DNA of 64,000 nt from Thioalkalivibrio thiocyanoxidans ARh2 (GTDB taxonomy: Bacteria; Pseudomonadota; Gammaproteobacteria; Ectothiorhodospirales; Ectothiorhodospiraceae). The position numbers were made by a program, and so were the translations under genes. The DNA lies in assembly GCF_000385215.1 (NCBI RefSeq), contig NZ_ARQK01000052.1, positions 19,936 through 83,935 on the forward strand. Reading direction: 5' to 3'. The notes under the pieces are model-generated. The model was not told the DNA's origin. It worked only from the letters and a program-made list of their open reading frames with translations, and did not search any database. Numbering within the stretch: position 1 is the first letter of the stretch; each line of letters opens with the position of its first letter. Below are positions 35,913-45,455 of this stretch, piece after piece.

Positions 35913-36199
35913 GGGTCCCGCACTACCGCGCCAGCCGCTTCGATGCCCCTGACGAAGAGCCGATGGGGCCATTGGCCAACCTGGCCGACATCATGCTGGT
36001 GTTCGCCGTCGGCCTGATGGTGGTGATGGCCGCCTCGGGGAGTGGCCTTGAACCGGCCAGTGGCGGCGCCGAGATCGAGCCCGGACGCGAGATCCCGGAC
36101 CCGCCCGAGGGTGCCGGGGAGGCCGGCTCCGGCTTCGAGTCGATGGGCCAGGTCTACCGTGACCCGGAAACCGGACGCATGATCCTGATCGGCGAATAG
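35909..36199 (+). CDS. DUF2149 protein, ExbD/TolR-like
   Basis: A 96-aa protein with one transmembrane helix near the N-terminus (LANLADIMLVFAVGLMVVMA, residues about 22-41) and a short periplasmic tail rich in Glu, Pro and Gly. The helix resembles that of ExbD/TolR, in which an Asp at its start carries protons (here Asp27 in ADIMLVF). This would make it the stator partner of the overlapping ExbB-like protein. DUF2149 has no assigned function; the ExbD-like role is inferred from the helix, the overlap and the gene order. Confidence 0.78.
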   Translation: MRVPHYRASRFDAPDEEPMGPLANLADIMLVFAVGLMVVMAASGSGLEPASGGAEIEPGREIPDPPEGAGEAGSGFESMGQVYRDPETGRMILIGE

Positions 36200-36257
36200 C
36201 TATATCTCGGGGCCGTCCGTACGTGCCTATACAAACAAATCAAGGAGTCACCAGAAC

Positions 36258-36872
36258 ATGAGCGACGACACCGAAGCCGCACGCGCCGAACGCCACGCCC
36301 AGCGCATGGCGCGCAAGAAGGAGATTGTGGACCGCAAGATCGCCGAGGCGCAGGAAGAAAAGGGCGTGTTCCTGGTCCTGACCGGCACCGGCAAGGGCAA
36401 GAGTTCCTCGGGCTTCGGCATGGTCGCCCGGGCCCTGGGGCACGGGATGCAGGTCGGCATCGTGCAGTTCATCAAGGGCCAGTTCGCCACCGGCGAGGAG
36501 GCCTTCTTCCGCGGTCAGGACAATGTGCAGTACCACGTGATGGGCGAGGGCTACACCTGGGAGACCCAGGACCGCGAGAAGGATGCCGAAGCCGCCCGCC
36601 ATGCCTGGGCGCATGCCCGCGACATGCTGCGCGACCCGAACGTCGATCTGGTGCTGCTCGACGAGTTGCACATCGCGCTGAAATATCAGTACCTGGATGT
36701 GGACGAGGTGCTGCAGGACATCACCGCGCGACCGGAGATGCAGCACGTGATCACCACCGGCCGCGCCGCGCCGAAGGCGCTGGTCGAGGCGGCCGACACG
36801 GTCAGCGAGATCGGCGTGGTCAAGCATGCCTTCCAGGCCGGCATCAAGGCGCAGAAGGGGATCGAGCTGTGA
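36258..36872 (+). CDS. cobO: CobO/BtuR-type corrinoid adenosyltransferase
   Basis: A 204-aa enzyme that adenosylates cob(I)yrinic acid a,c-diamide and later corrinoids. The P-loop GTGKGKS is at residues 43-49, preceded by a basic N-terminal helix, and the VLLDELHIAL Walker B-like strand follows. It overlaps cobB by three bases. It is the second adenosyltransferase of the island and of an unrelated fold to the PduO-type one upstream. Confidence 0.93.
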   Translation: MSDDTEAARAERHAQRMARKKEIVDRKIAEAQEEKGVFLVLTGTGKGKSSSGFGMVARALGHGMQVGIVQFIKGQFATGEEAFFRGQDNVQYHVMGEGYTWETQDREKDAEAARHAWAHARDMLRDPNVDLVLLDELHIALKYQYLDVDEVLQDITARPEMQHVITTGRAAPKALVEAADTVSEIGVVKHAFQAGIKAQKGIEL

Positions 36873-38161
36873 GTGTCAGCTGCCCCGCCGCGTTCGTGGC
36901 GGCCCCGGCCTCGGGCCAGGGCAAGACCACGATCACCGCCGCCATCGCCCGTTACCACCGCAACCAGGGTTTGCGAGTGCGCGTGTTCAAGACCGGCCCC
37001 GACTTCCTCGACCCGATGATCCTGGAACAGGCCTCCGGGCATCCGGTCGACGCCTTGCATCTGTGGATGGTCGGGGAAGAAGCCTGTCGAGCGATGCTGT
37101 ACGAGGCGGCCCAGGAGTCCGATCTGATCCTGGTGGAGGGCTCGATGGGGCTGTTTGACGGGGATCCGTCCGGTGCGGATCTGGCCCAGGCCTTCGGCTT
37201 GCCGATCCTGGCCATGGTGGATGCCAGCGGCATGGGCCAGACCTTCGGGGCGCTGGTGCATGGCTTGTCGACCTACCGTCCGGGCCTGTCGTTTGCCGGC
37301 GTGATTGCCAACCGGGTGGGCAGTCCCGGCCATGCGCGGATGCTGGAGGATTGCACCCCGGAGGCAATCCGCTTCTTTGGTGCCGTGCAGCGTAACGAGA
37401 CGCTGAGTGTCCCGGACCGTCATCTGGGGCTGGTGCAGGCCGGCGAGATCGCCGATCTGGATGCGCGGCTGGAGGCGGCAGCGGCCGCGATTGAAGAGGC
37501 TGGGGTGACAGGGCTCCCGGAGCCGATGCGCTTTGATCCGGAAACAATTGCGCCGATCGAGGCGGCGCTGTCCGGCGTGCGCATTGCGATCGCGCGGGAT
37601 GCGGCTTTTGCTTTCATGTATCCGGCCAACCTGCGTCTGCTGGAGAAGATGGGCGCCGAACTGCGGTTCTTTTCCCCGCTTGCCGGGGACGGGTTGCCAG
37701 AGGCCGATGCCGTCTGGCTGCCGGGTGGCTACCCCGAGCTGTATCTGGATCAGCTGTCCGACAATGCTGCCCTGAAGTCGGACCTTGAGGTCCATCATGC
37801 GGCGGGCCGCCCCATCCTGGCGGAGTGCGGGGGCTTTCTCTACCTGCTGGACGAACTGGCCGATCGCGAGGGCCATGCCGCGGCTATGGCCGGGCTGGTG
37901 CCGGGCAAGGCCCAGCTGGCAGACCGCCTGCAGGGTCTGGGGCTCCAGGCGGCCCCGCTGCCGGAGGGCGAGCTGCGCGGGCACACCTTCCATCACACCC
38001 ATTCCGAGGTCGGGCTCGAGCCCTATGGTCATTGCTGGCGTGCGCGCGGGACGGGGTCGCAGGGCGAGGCGATCTATCGTGACGGGCGCCTGACCGCGAC
38101 CTATCTGCATGCCTGGTTCCCCTCCAACCCGCAGGCCACGGCGCGACTGTTCCAGGCATGA
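36869..38161 (+). CDS. cobB: Cobyrinic acid a,c-diamide synthase
   Basis: A 430-aa glutamine-dependent amidotransferase that amidates the a and c side chains of cobyrinic or hydrogenobyrinic acid. The ATP-binding domain has APASGQGKTT at residues 12-21. The C-terminal glutaminase domain has Cys320 in ECGGFLYL and HTFHHTHSEV. The GTG start overlaps the cobO stop (GTGA). It cannot be decided from sequence whether it acts before (CbiA) or after (CobB) cobalt insertion. Confidence 0.93.
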   Translation: MSVSCPAAFVAAPASGQGKTTITAAIARYHRNQGLRVRVFKTGPDFLDPMILEQASGHPVDALHLWMVGEEACRAMLYEAAQESDLILVEGSMGLFDGDPSGADLAQAFGLPILAMVDASGMGQTFGALVHGLSTYRPGLSFAGVIANRVGSPGHARMLEDCTPEAIRFFGAVQRNETLSVPDRHLGLVQAGEIADLDARLEAAAAAIEEAGVTGLPEPMRFDPETIAPIEAALSGVRIAIARDAAFAFMYPANLRLLEKMGAELRFFSPLAGDGLPEADAVWLPGGYPELYLDQLSDNAALKSDLEVHHAAGRPILAECGGFLYLLDELADREGHAAAMAGLVPGKAQLADRLQGLGLQAAPLPEGELRGHTFHHTHSEVGLEPYGHCWRARGTGSQGEAIYRDGRLTATYLHAWFPSNPQATARLFQA

Positions 38162-39012
38162 GGGGCACAAGGCAGCACAAGGTGGCCAGGATCGGATCCG
38201 GTGCACGCCCTGGGGTGACCCTCCCGTTTCGCGGCGAGCGGCGGGCCGGGTGCGTGGATCTGGTGGGCGCGGGGCCGGGCGATCCAGGCCTGCTGACACT
38301 GGACGCGCTCAGCGCGATGCAGCACGCGGATATCCTGCTGCACGACCGCCTGATCCCGCAGGCGATCCTGGATCTGGCAAACCCCAAGGCGCAGCGTCTG
38401 TACGTGGGCAAGGCGCGCTCGCGGCACAGTTGTGATCAGGGCGATCTGAACGATCGCATGGTCGCGCTGGCCCGGGAGGGGCACTACGTGGTGCGCCTGA
38501 AGGGGGGTGACCCGTTTGTCTACGGGCGGGGCGGCGAGGAGGCCGCCGCGATTGCCGCCGCCGGGGTGCCAGTGCGCATCGTGCCGGGGATTACCGCAGC
38601 CGGTGGCTGTGCAGCCTATGCAGGGATCCCGCTGACCCATCGCGATCACGCCTATCGCTGCCAGTTCGTTACCGCCCACCGGCGTGCCGGCGAGACCAAT
38701 CTGGACTGGGCCTCGCTGGTGCATCCGCAGCAGACCCTGGTTGTCTACATGGGGCTGCATACCCTGGCCGAGGTCTGTGGCGAGATGATGGCGGCGGGTG
38801 CGGACGGCGCGATGCCGGCCGCGCTGGTCGAACAGGGGACGCGGCCGGGCCAGCGTGTCATCGAAGGCGTTCTGGCCGACCTCCCCGCGCGGGTGGCGGA
38901 TCTGGATATCCATTCGCCGGCGCTGCTGATCGTGGGCGAGGTCGTGCGCCTGCGCGAGACGATCGCCACGCAGGGTGCCGAGTCCGTCCCGGGAACGCAT
39001 GAAACCGGCTGA
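38158..39012 (+). CDS. cobA: Uroporphyrinogen-III C-methyltransferase
   Basis: A 284-aa SAM-dependent methyltransferase that makes precorrin-2 from uroporphyrinogen III. Family motifs: [19 protein letters not shown] (residues about 33-51), [18 protein letters not shown] and [22 protein letters not shown] with one substitution at its start. An N-terminal extension of about 30 residues is unusual; the ATG is overlapped by the cobB stop (ATGA), which supports it. Confidence 0.93.
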   Translation: MRGTRQHKVARIGSGARPGVTLPFRGERRAGCVDLVGAGPGDPGLLTLDALSAMQHADILLHDRLIPQAILDLANPKAQRLYVGKARSRHSCDQGDLNDRMVALAREGHYVVRLKGGDPFVYGRGGEEAAAIAAAGVPVRIVPGITAAGGCAAYAGIPLTHRDHAYRCQFVTAHRRAGETNLDWASLVHPQQTLVVYMGLHTLAEVCGEMMAAGADGAMPAALVEQGTRPGQRVIEGVLADLPARVADLDIHSPALLIVGEVVRLRETIATQGAESVPGTHETG

Positions 39013-40144
39013 GCAGAACAGCTCGGCGGGCGCCATGCGCCCGGAGACGCCCGAGACCAGCGGGCGCCTGCGCACGGGGCTGACCACCGGTGTGTGCGCG
39101 ACCGCCGCCGCCGTTGCCGCCGCACGCTGGCTGCTGGAGGGGCGGCGGCTCGAGACGGTGGAGGTCATCCTGCCGAAGGGGCAGGTCGTGAGCCTGACAC
39201 TGAACGACCTCGAACCCACTCCGGGCGGCGCGGTTGCCGGGGTCATCAAGGATGCCGGCGACGACCCGGATGCCACCCACGGGGCCCGGGTCTGGGTGGA
39301 GGTGAACCTGTGCGGTGCGCCCGGCGTGGAGTTCGTCGCGGGTGCCGGGGTCGGGACGGTCACACGCCCGGGCCTGGTGCTGGAGCCGGGCGAGCCCGCC
39401 ATCAATCCGGTCCCACGACGCATGATCCAGGGGCATCTGGAGACACTGGCTGCAGCCGCCGGGTACAGCGGGGGCTTCAGGGTTACAGTCGGCGTGGACG
39501 GTGGCGAACGCATTGCCGGGCGGACCATGAACGCTCGACTGGGGATCCTCGGGGGGCTCTCGATCCTGGGCACCACCGGCATCGTCCGGCCATTCTCCTG
39601 CGCCGCCTATATCGCATCCATCCATCAGGCCATAGACGTGGCCCGCGCCAACGGCTGCCCGCGCGTGGCCTGCTGCACCGGGGGTACCAGCGAGGCCGCG
39701 ATGCGCGAACAGTACGGTCTGGACGACATGGCGCTGATCGAGATGGGGGATCTGTTCGGGGCGGCACTGAAGTATCTGAGGCGTCACCCCCTGCCCGCGG
39801 TGGTGCTGGCCGCGGGGTTCGGCAAGCTCAGCAAATTCGCGGCCGGGCACCTGGATGCCCACAGCCGCAAGTCACGCATCGATCTCGACGCGCTGGCGGA
39901 GGAGGCGGCGGATCTGGGAGGCAGCCAGGCACTGGTCGCGCGCATCCGCGCGGCCAATACCAGCGCCCAGGCGCTTGCGGATTGCCTGGAGCAGGGTGTG
40001 GCGCTGGCCGACCGTATCAGTGCGCGCGCCTGGCAGCGGGCGCGCGGGATGCTGCCGGAGACCACGGCGCTGGAGGTCTGCGCGGTGGATCGGGCCGGAC
40101 GCATCGTCGGGTGGGCCAGGGATGCCGGGGGTCTGGCGCCATGA
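38999..40144 (+). CDS. cbiD: Cobalt-precorrin-5B C1-methyltransferase
   Basis: A 381-aa protein with the CbiD start [15 protein letters not shown] and conserved blocks [28 protein letters not shown] and [11 protein letters not shown]. CbiD methylates C1 in the anaerobic pathway and can stand in for CobF. No cobF is in the window, so CbiD probably supplies the C1 methylation. The start at 38999 overlaps the end of cobA; the next gene overlaps its stop (ATGA). Confidence 0.93.
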   Translation: MKPAEQNSSAGAMRPETPETSGRLRTGLTTGVCATAAAVAAARWLLEGRRLETVEVILPKGQVVSLTLNDLEPTPGGAVAGVIKDAGDDPDATHGARVWVEVNLCGAPGVEFVAGAGVGTVTRPGLVLEPGEPAINPVPRRMIQGHLETLAAAAGYSGGFRVTVGVDGGERIAGRTMNARLGILGGLSILGTTGIVRPFSCAAYIASIHQAIDVARANGCPRVACCTGGTSEAAMREQYGLDDMALIEMGDLFGAALKYLRRHPLPAVVLAAGFGKLSKFAAGHLDAHSRKSRIDLDALAEEAADLGGSQALVARIRAANTSAQALADCLEQGVALADRISARAWQRARGMLPETTALEVCAVDRAGRIVGWARDAGGLAP

Positions 40145-41085
40145 TGGCCCCGGCGATCGCCCTGCAGTCGGTGGCCAAGCGTTATGCCGGTGGCCGGGTT
40201 GGGCTGGCGGATGTTGACCTGGAGGTGCCGGCGGGCCGCTTTTTCGGCCTGCTGGGGCCGAATGGGGCCGGCAAGACGACCCTGGTGGGACTGCTGACCA
40301 CGCTGGTGCGGGCGGATCGCGGGTCGATCCGGGTCTGCGGCTTCGACGTGGCGACACAGGCGGTTGCGGCGAAGGCCTGCATGGGCGTGGTGCCGCAGGA
40401 GATCAACTTCAACAGCTTCGAGCCGGTGGGCGAGATTGTTGAAGCCCAGGCGGCCTATTACGGATTGTCCCCGCGGCGGGCGCGCGAGCGTACTGGCCAG
40501 GTACTGGAACAGGTGGGCCTGGCGGACCGGCGGGGGCAGTCCGCCTGGGGGCTGTCGGGCGGAATGAAGCGCCGGCTGATGATTGCCCGGGCGCTGGTGC
40601 ACCGCCCGCACGTGCTGCTGCTGGACGAGCCGACCGCGGGGGTGGACCTCGAGGGACGCCATACAACCTGGGAACTGCTGCGTGCGCTGAATGCGGATGG
40701 TGTGACCATCCTCCTGACGACACACTACCTCGAGGAGGCGGAAGCGCTGTGCGATTCGCTGGCGATTCTGGATCAGGGCGAGATCGTTGCGCGCGGCGAG
40801 ACCGGCGAACTGCTGCACGGGCTGAACGTGCAGACCCTGGTGCTCGAGTTGAGCGCCCCCCTTGATGCGTGCCCCGAGCTGGAAGGGCTGGCGATCCGGC
40901 GGGTGGATCGCTGGACCCTGGAGATTGACCTCCCGCAGGGCATGGAGGTGAACGCGCTTTTTGAGCGTCTCGGCGCGTGCGGTGTCCAGGTGGCGGGCTT
41001 GCGCAACAAGCGCAACCGGCTCGAGTCGCTGTTCCTGCAGCGCATCGCGGAACGTGCCAGTGCATCGCGGGGGGCCGGGACATGA
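40141..41085 (+). CDS. ABC transporter ATP-binding protein
   Basis: A 314-aa ATPase with Walker [10 protein letters not shown] at residues 39-47, signature LSGGMKRR, Walker [11 protein letters not shown] and a C-terminal extension. It is of the type paired with ABC-2 membrane proteins (exporters of drugs, lipids or polysaccharide). The start lies on the cbiD stop; an alternative ATG is the next codon. It is translationally coupled into the cobalamin operon; no link to B12 is known for this class. Confidence 0.85.
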   Translation: MMAPAIALQSVAKRYAGGRVGLADVDLEVPAGRFFGLLGPNGAGKTTLVGLLTTLVRADRGSIRVCGFDVATQAVAAKACMGVVPQEINFNSFEPVGEIVEAQAAYYGLSPRRARERTGQVLEQVGLADRRGQSAWGLSGGMKRRLMIARALVHRPHVLLLDEPTAGVDLEGRHTTWELLRALNADGVTILLTTHYLEEAEALCDSLAILDQGEIVARGETGELLHGLNVQTLVLELSAPLDACPELEGLAIRRVDRWTLEIDLPQGMEVNALFERLGACGVQVAGLRNKRNRLESLFLQRIAERASASRGAGT

Positions 41086-41855
41086 GACTCGCGGCTTACG
41101 GATTTGCCTACCGCGGGATGGTGATCAAGCAGGTGCGCCGCTTCCTGCGTGCCTGGGTGCAGAACCTGCTGCCATCGGTGGTGACGACCGTTCTGTTTCT
41201 GGTGATCTTTGGTCACCTGGTCGGGCGCGAGCTGGGCACCATGCGTGGCGTCGACTACGCCGATTTCATCCTGCCGGGCCTGATCATCCTGGCCGTGGCC
41301 ACCAACGCCTACAGCAATGTGACGCTGGCGTTCTATGGCGCGCGCCTGCAGCGGCACATCGAGGAATTGCTGGTTGCGCCACTCCCCGCCTGGCTGATCG
41401 TGGCGGGCTTTGCAACCGGCGGGGTGATCCGCGGTCTGCTGGCCGGGGCGCTAGTGGCGCTGGTTGCAATCCCGTTTACCAACCTGCAACTGCACCACCT
41501 GGCGGCGACGCTGGGGATCGCGCTGGTCAGTGCCACGCTGTTCGCCCTGGCCGGCCTGCTGAATGGCCTGTACGCGCGCAGTTTCGACCACACCTCCGTG
41601 GTGGCGACGTTCGTGCTGACCCCCCTGATCTATCTGGGAGGGCTGTTCTATCCGGTGGAACGGATGCCCGAGCCCTGGCAGTCGCTGGCGGCGCTGAACC
41701 CGCTGTACTACATGGTCGAGGGCTTTCGCTACGGTCTGCTGGGGACCGGGTCCTTCGCCTGGGCCACAACCTTCTGGGTGCTCGTGGGGACCACCCTGGT
41801 TGTCGGCGGGGTGGCCTGGGCCCTGGTCGCTCGCGGCGTGCGGATCCGGTCATGA
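41082..41855 (+). CDS. ABC-2 type transporter permease
   Basis: A 257-aa protein with six hydrophobic helices and the ABC-2 pattern: LPSVVTTVLFLVIFG, DYADFILPGLI and the terminal NPLYYMVEGFRYGLLG. It overlaps the ATPase gene by four bases and the next gene, cobG, by four bases. The pair forms a small exporter. The substrate is not predictable. Confidence 0.85.
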   Translation: MRLAAYGFAYRGMVIKQVRRFLRAWVQNLLPSVVTTVLFLVIFGHLVGRELGTMRGVDYADFILPGLIILAVATNAYSNVTLAFYGARLQRHIEELLVAPLPAWLIVAGFATGGVIRGLLAGALVALVAIPFTNLQLHHLAATLGIALVSATLFALAGLLNGLYARSFDHTSVVATFVLTPLIYLGGLFYPVERMPEPWQSLAALNPLYYMVEGFRYGLLGTGSFAWATTFWVLVGTTLVVGGVAWALVARGVRIRS

Positions 41856-43258
41856 GCAGGGGTGCGAAGCCGTTGGGTGCCGAGCATCCGCGTGTGCGCC
41901 GGGCGTGTCCCGGAGTCGCTGCGCCCATGACGACCGGAGACGGGCTTCTGATGCGGGTACGTCACCCGATCGGAGGGCTCGACGCGGCGCAGGCGTGCAC
42001 CCTCGCCGAGGTAGCGCTGCGTTTCGGTTCCGGTGACCTGGAGCTGACCAGTCGCGGCAATCTGCAATTGCGCGGTCTGGACACGCCGGGCCTGGAGACG
42101 GCACGGGCCGAACTGGAGGCGGCGGGTCTGGCGGATCGCGATCCCGAGGCGGAGGCGGTGCGCAATGTGCTGGTGGCACCGGCGACGGATATCGACCCGG
42201 AGGCCGCCATGGATGTACAGCCCATCGCGCGGCAACTTGTGCGGGCACTGGGGGCAACCCCGCGCCTGCGCGCGCTGCCGCCGAAGGTCGGGGTGCTGGT
42301 GGAGTCGGGTGGCGATTTGCCGCTGGGCCGGGTGCCGGCGGACCTTCGGCTGGAGGCCTGTACGGGACCGGGTGGCGTGTGGATTCGCGTGGCCGTCGGG
42401 GCGTCGGCTCAGGCCGCGACGGTGCTTGGGTGGGCACGCCCGGAGAAGGCTGTGGACGCCGCCTTGCAAGTCCTCGAGCAATTCCTGGCGCTGCGCCAGG
42501 GGGATCCGGATCCGCCGGGGCGTTTGCCCGGCGCCCTGGCTCGGTTCGGCGCGAAGGCCCTGACGCCTCCCGGACTGGAGCGAGTGCTTCCGGGTGGGGA
42601 TCCGATTGCGGCACGGAGCAGCGAAAACGCCGACTCCGGGATTGGTGCGGGCCTGAATGGCGACGCCTTCGGGGTCGCGTTTCCGTTCGGAGCCCTGCGC
42701 GCCGAGGCCCTGCGGGGGCTGGCCGAGCAGATCCGCGGCGGGGAAGGGTGCCTGCGGCTCACCCCCTGGCGCAGCGTGCTGCTGGTCGGGGCGCGGCCGA
42801 TCGCCCTGGACCGGCTGGCTGCATGGGGCGGTGTAACGGATCCAAAGGATCCTCGCCTCGCGGTGAGCGCCTGTGTCGGGCAGGCGGGATGCTCGGCGGG
42901 TACAACATTCACGCGGGCGGACGCCGCGATGCTCGCGACAGCCGCCCGCGGACTGCTGGCAGATGACGAATATCTGCATGTCAGTGGCTGCGAGAAGCAC
43001 TGTGGGAGGCCCGCGAATGCCCGAATGGTCCTTGCGGCGCGGGCGGGGCATTACGACTTGTCGCTGCAATGTGCGCCGGCGCACTGGGAGACCCTTCTTG
43101 TGGGCCTTTCGCCGGATCAGCTGCGAGCGGCCCTGTCGGCGCTTGAACAGATTGCGCACGCAGAGCGCGGCGGGGTGCTCGCGGCCCTGCACAGGCTGGG
43201 ACCGGCCGAGCTGGGTCGGCGCCTCAACGCGATGGTGAATAACGGAGACGAAACATGA
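41852..43258 (+). CDS. cobG: Precorrin-3B synthase (sirohaem/4Fe-4S family)
   Basis: A 468-aa protein of the nitrite/sulfite reductase family. The cluster cysteines are Cys341, Cys347, Cys380 and Cys384 (SACVGQAGC and SGCEKHC). In the aerobic cobalamin pathway CobG uses oxygen to hydroxylate precorrin-3A for ring contraction. The start at 41852 overlaps the permease stop; the frame is open upstream only as a shadow. Its position before cobH, cobI and cobJ supports the function over a nitrite reductase role. Confidence 0.88.
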   Translation: MSRGAKPLGAEHPRVRRACPGVAAPMTTGDGLLMRVRHPIGGLDAAQACTLAEVALRFGSGDLELTSRGNLQLRGLDTPGLETARAELEAAGLADRDPEAEAVRNVLVAPATDIDPEAAMDVQPIARQLVRALGATPRLRALPPKVGVLVESGGDLPLGRVPADLRLEACTGPGGVWIRVAVGASAQAATVLGWARPEKAVDAALQVLEQFLALRQGDPDPPGRLPGALARFGAKALTPPGLERVLPGGDPIAARSSENADSGIGAGLNGDAFGVAFPFGALRAEALRGLAEQIRGGEGCLRLTPWRSVLLVGARPIALDRLAAWGGVTDPKDPRLAVSACVGQAGCSAGTTFTRADAAMLATAARGLLADDEYLHVSGCEKHCGRPANARMVLAARAGHYDLSLQCAPAHWETLLVGLSPDQLRAALSALEQIAHAERGGVLAALHRLGPAELGRRLNAMVNNGDET

Positions 43259-43908
43259 CGCAGAGCGATACCGCCGGGGCTGTACCCGATTACGAACGCG
43301 ACGGCGCAGCCATCTACCGGGAATCCTTCGCGATTATTCGATCCGAGGCGGCGCTGGATCGTTTTCCGGGGGATCTGGTGCCTGCGGTGGTGCGCATGAT
43401 CCACGCCTGCGGCATGACCGACCTGCCACGGGACGTCGGGTTTTCGGCCGGCGTGGCCGGGGCGGCTCGCGCGGCGCTGGCCGCCGGCGCGCCGATCCTG
43501 TGCGACAGCAACATGGTGGCGCATGGGGTCACGCGGGCCCGGCTGCCGGCGGATAACCCGGTGATCTGCAGCCTCCGCGAGGACGGGGTGGCGGCTGCTG
43601 CCGAGCGTATGGGCACAACGCGTTCGGCGGCGGCGCTGGAATGGTGGCGACCGCATATGGAGGGTGCGGTCGTGGCGATCGGGAATGCACCCACGGCCCT
43701 TTTTCACCTGCTGGAGATGCTGCACCAGGGCGCGCCACGTCCGGCCGCGGTACTTGGTATCCCGGTGGGCTTTGTCGGTGCGGTGGAGAGCAAGGAGGCG
43801 CTGGCCGCCAGCCCGCTGGACCTCGAGTACCTGACCATCTTCGGACGCCGCGGTGGCAGCGCCATGGCCGCGGCGGCCATCAACGCCTTTGCGAGTGACC
43901 GGATATGA
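43255..43908 (+). CDS. cobH: Precorrin-8X methylmutase
   Basis: A 217-aa enzyme that moves the methyl group from C11 to C12 to give hydrogenobyrinic (or cobyrinic) acid. The active-site His is His50 in RMIHACGM. Other family blocks are ILCDSNMVAHGV and IGNAPTALFHLLE. It overlaps cobG and cobI by four bases each. Confidence 0.95.
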   Translation: MTQSDTAGAVPDYERDGAAIYRESFAIIRSEAALDRFPGDLVPAVVRMIHACGMTDLPRDVGFSAGVAGAARAALAAGAPILCDSNMVAHGVTRARLPADNPVICSLREDGVAAAAERMGTTRSAAALEWWRPHMEGAVVAIGNAPTALFHLLEMLHQGAPRPAAVLGIPVGFVGAVESKEALAASPLDLEYLTIFGRRGGSAMAAAAINAFASDRI

Positions 43909-44660
43909 CGACTTCTTCCCCTGTGAATGCATCCCCGGAGGCGGGCTGCCTGTATGGAGTCGGCACCGGGCCCGGCGATCCCGAGCTGCTGACGTTGAAG
44001 GCCGCGCGGCTGATCGCACAGAGTCCGGTAGTGGCCTACTTCTGCCGCCGTGGCGGGCGCGGTCAGGCGCGTGCGATCGTGGACGCCCACCTGGGTACCG
44101 GCCAGTGCGAGATGCCGTTGGAGTACCCGGTGACCAACGAGATTCCGCACGGCTCCGAGGAATACCGCTGCCGCATCGAACAGTTCTTCGACGCCTGTGC
44201 CGAGCAGCTGGCGGCCGAACTGGAAGCCGGGCGCTCGGTCGTGGTGCTGAACGAGGGCGACCCGTTCTTCTACGGCTCCTTCATGCACGTATACCTGCGG
44301 CTCAAGGAGCGCTTTCGCACGAGTATTGTGCCCGGAGTGACTTCGATGATGGCCTCTGCCGCCCAACTGCCAACTCCGTTGACCATGCGCGATGACCTGC
44401 TGACGGTGATCCCGGGCACGATGCCGATCGACGATCTGCGCCAGGCCCTGCAGGGGACGGATGCAGCGGTCATCATGAAAGTGGGCACCCATCGCGATGC
44501 GGTGGTCGGTGTCCTGCAGGAGCTGGGGCTGAGTGAGCGCGCCTGGTACGTGGAACGCGCGAGCACCGCCGAGGAGCGGGTCCTGCCGCTGTCCGAGATC
44601 CCGGAACGGGTGCCCTATTTCTCGATGATCGTGATCCCCGGGCGCGGGGTTCGGCGATGA
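43905..44660 (+). CDS. cobI: Precorrin-2 C20-methyltransferase
   Basis: A 251-aa SAM-dependent methyltransferase. Motifs: LYGVGTGPGDPELLTLKA near residue 16, VVVLNEGDPFFYGSF and SIVPGVTSMMASAA. CobI makes precorrin-3A from precorrin-2; the cobalt-dependent equivalent is CbiL. It overlaps cobJ by four bases. Confidence 0.92.
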   Translation: MTTSSPVNASPEAGCLYGVGTGPGDPELLTLKAARLIAQSPVVAYFCRRGGRGQARAIVDAHLGTGQCEMPLEYPVTNEIPHGSEEYRCRIEQFFDACAEQLAAELEAGRSVVVLNEGDPFFYGSFMHVYLRLKERFRTSIVPGVTSMMASAAQLPTPLTMRDDLLTVIPGTMPIDDLRQALQGTDAAVIMKVGTHRDAVVGVLQELGLSERAWYVERASTAEERVLPLSEIPERVPYFSMIVIPGRGVRR

Positions 44661-45442
44661 GCGGGGATGGCGGTCCGGTGGTCGGTCGGTTGAGTGTGGT
44701 CGGGGTGGGTCCGGCGGGGCCGGAATGGATCACACCGGAGGTCGCTGCTCGTCTCGAAGCGGCCACCGATCTGGTGGGGTACGGGCCGTACCTGGAACGG
44801 ATTGCGGGCCCTCATCACCGTGTTCACGCCTCGGATAACCGCGAGGAACTGGCGCGTGCGATGCACGCCCTGGACATGGCCGCCGAGGGGCGGGACGTGG
44901 TCGTGGTCTCGGGGGGCGACCCGGGTGTATTCGCCATGGCGGCGGCGATCTTCGAGGCGCTGGAAGGGGCGCAGGCACAACGCTGGGCGGGAGTCGAGGT
45001 GGACGTGACTCCCGGGGTCTCGGCGATGCAGGCCGCCGCCGCGCGGCTGGGTGCGCCGCTGGGCAACGATTTCTGCGTGATTTCGCTGTCGGACAACCTC
45101 AAGCCGTGGTCGCTGATCCAGCGCCGGGTGCGGCTGGCGGCCGAGGCCGACTTCGCCATGGCGTTCTATAACCCGATCTCGCGCGCGCGGCCATGGCAGC
45201 TGGGGGAGGCCCTGGGCATCGTGCGCGAGGCCCAGGGTCCGGACACCCTGGTCATGCTGGCCACCGCGGTGGGACGCGGCGAACGCGAAGACGTGCAGAT
45301 CTCCACTCTCGGCGAGGTGGACCCGACGATGGCGAACATGAGCACGCTGGTGATCGTTGGCGCCGCCTCCACCCGGGTGCTGGAGCGCCCCTCCGGCCGG
45401 CGCCACGTGTACACCCCGCGTTATGTCGAGTCCGCGGAATGA
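44657..45442 (+). CDS. cobJ: Precorrin-3B C17-methyltransferase
   Basis: A 261-aa methyltransferase that also contracts the ring. Motifs: LSVVGVGPAGPEWITPE near residue 12, VVVVSGGDPGVFAMAAAIFE and DVTPGVSAMQAAAARLGAPL. Its partner CobG is upstream. The end lies 13 bases from the end of the convergent cobK. Confidence 0.92.
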   Translation: MSGDGGPVVGRLSVVGVGPAGPEWITPEVAARLEAATDLVGYGPYLERIAGPHHRVHASDNREELARAMHALDMAAEGRDVVVVSGGDPGVFAMAAAIFEALEGAQAQRWAGVEVDVTPGVSAMQAAAARLGAPLGNDFCVISLSDNLKPWSLIQRRVRLAAEADFAMAFYNPISRARPWQLGEALGIVREAQGPDTLVMLATAVGRGEREDVQISTLGEVDPTMANMSTLVIVGAASTRVLERPSGRRHVYTPRYVESAE

Positions 45443-45455
45443 GGCGGGAGCCGCG

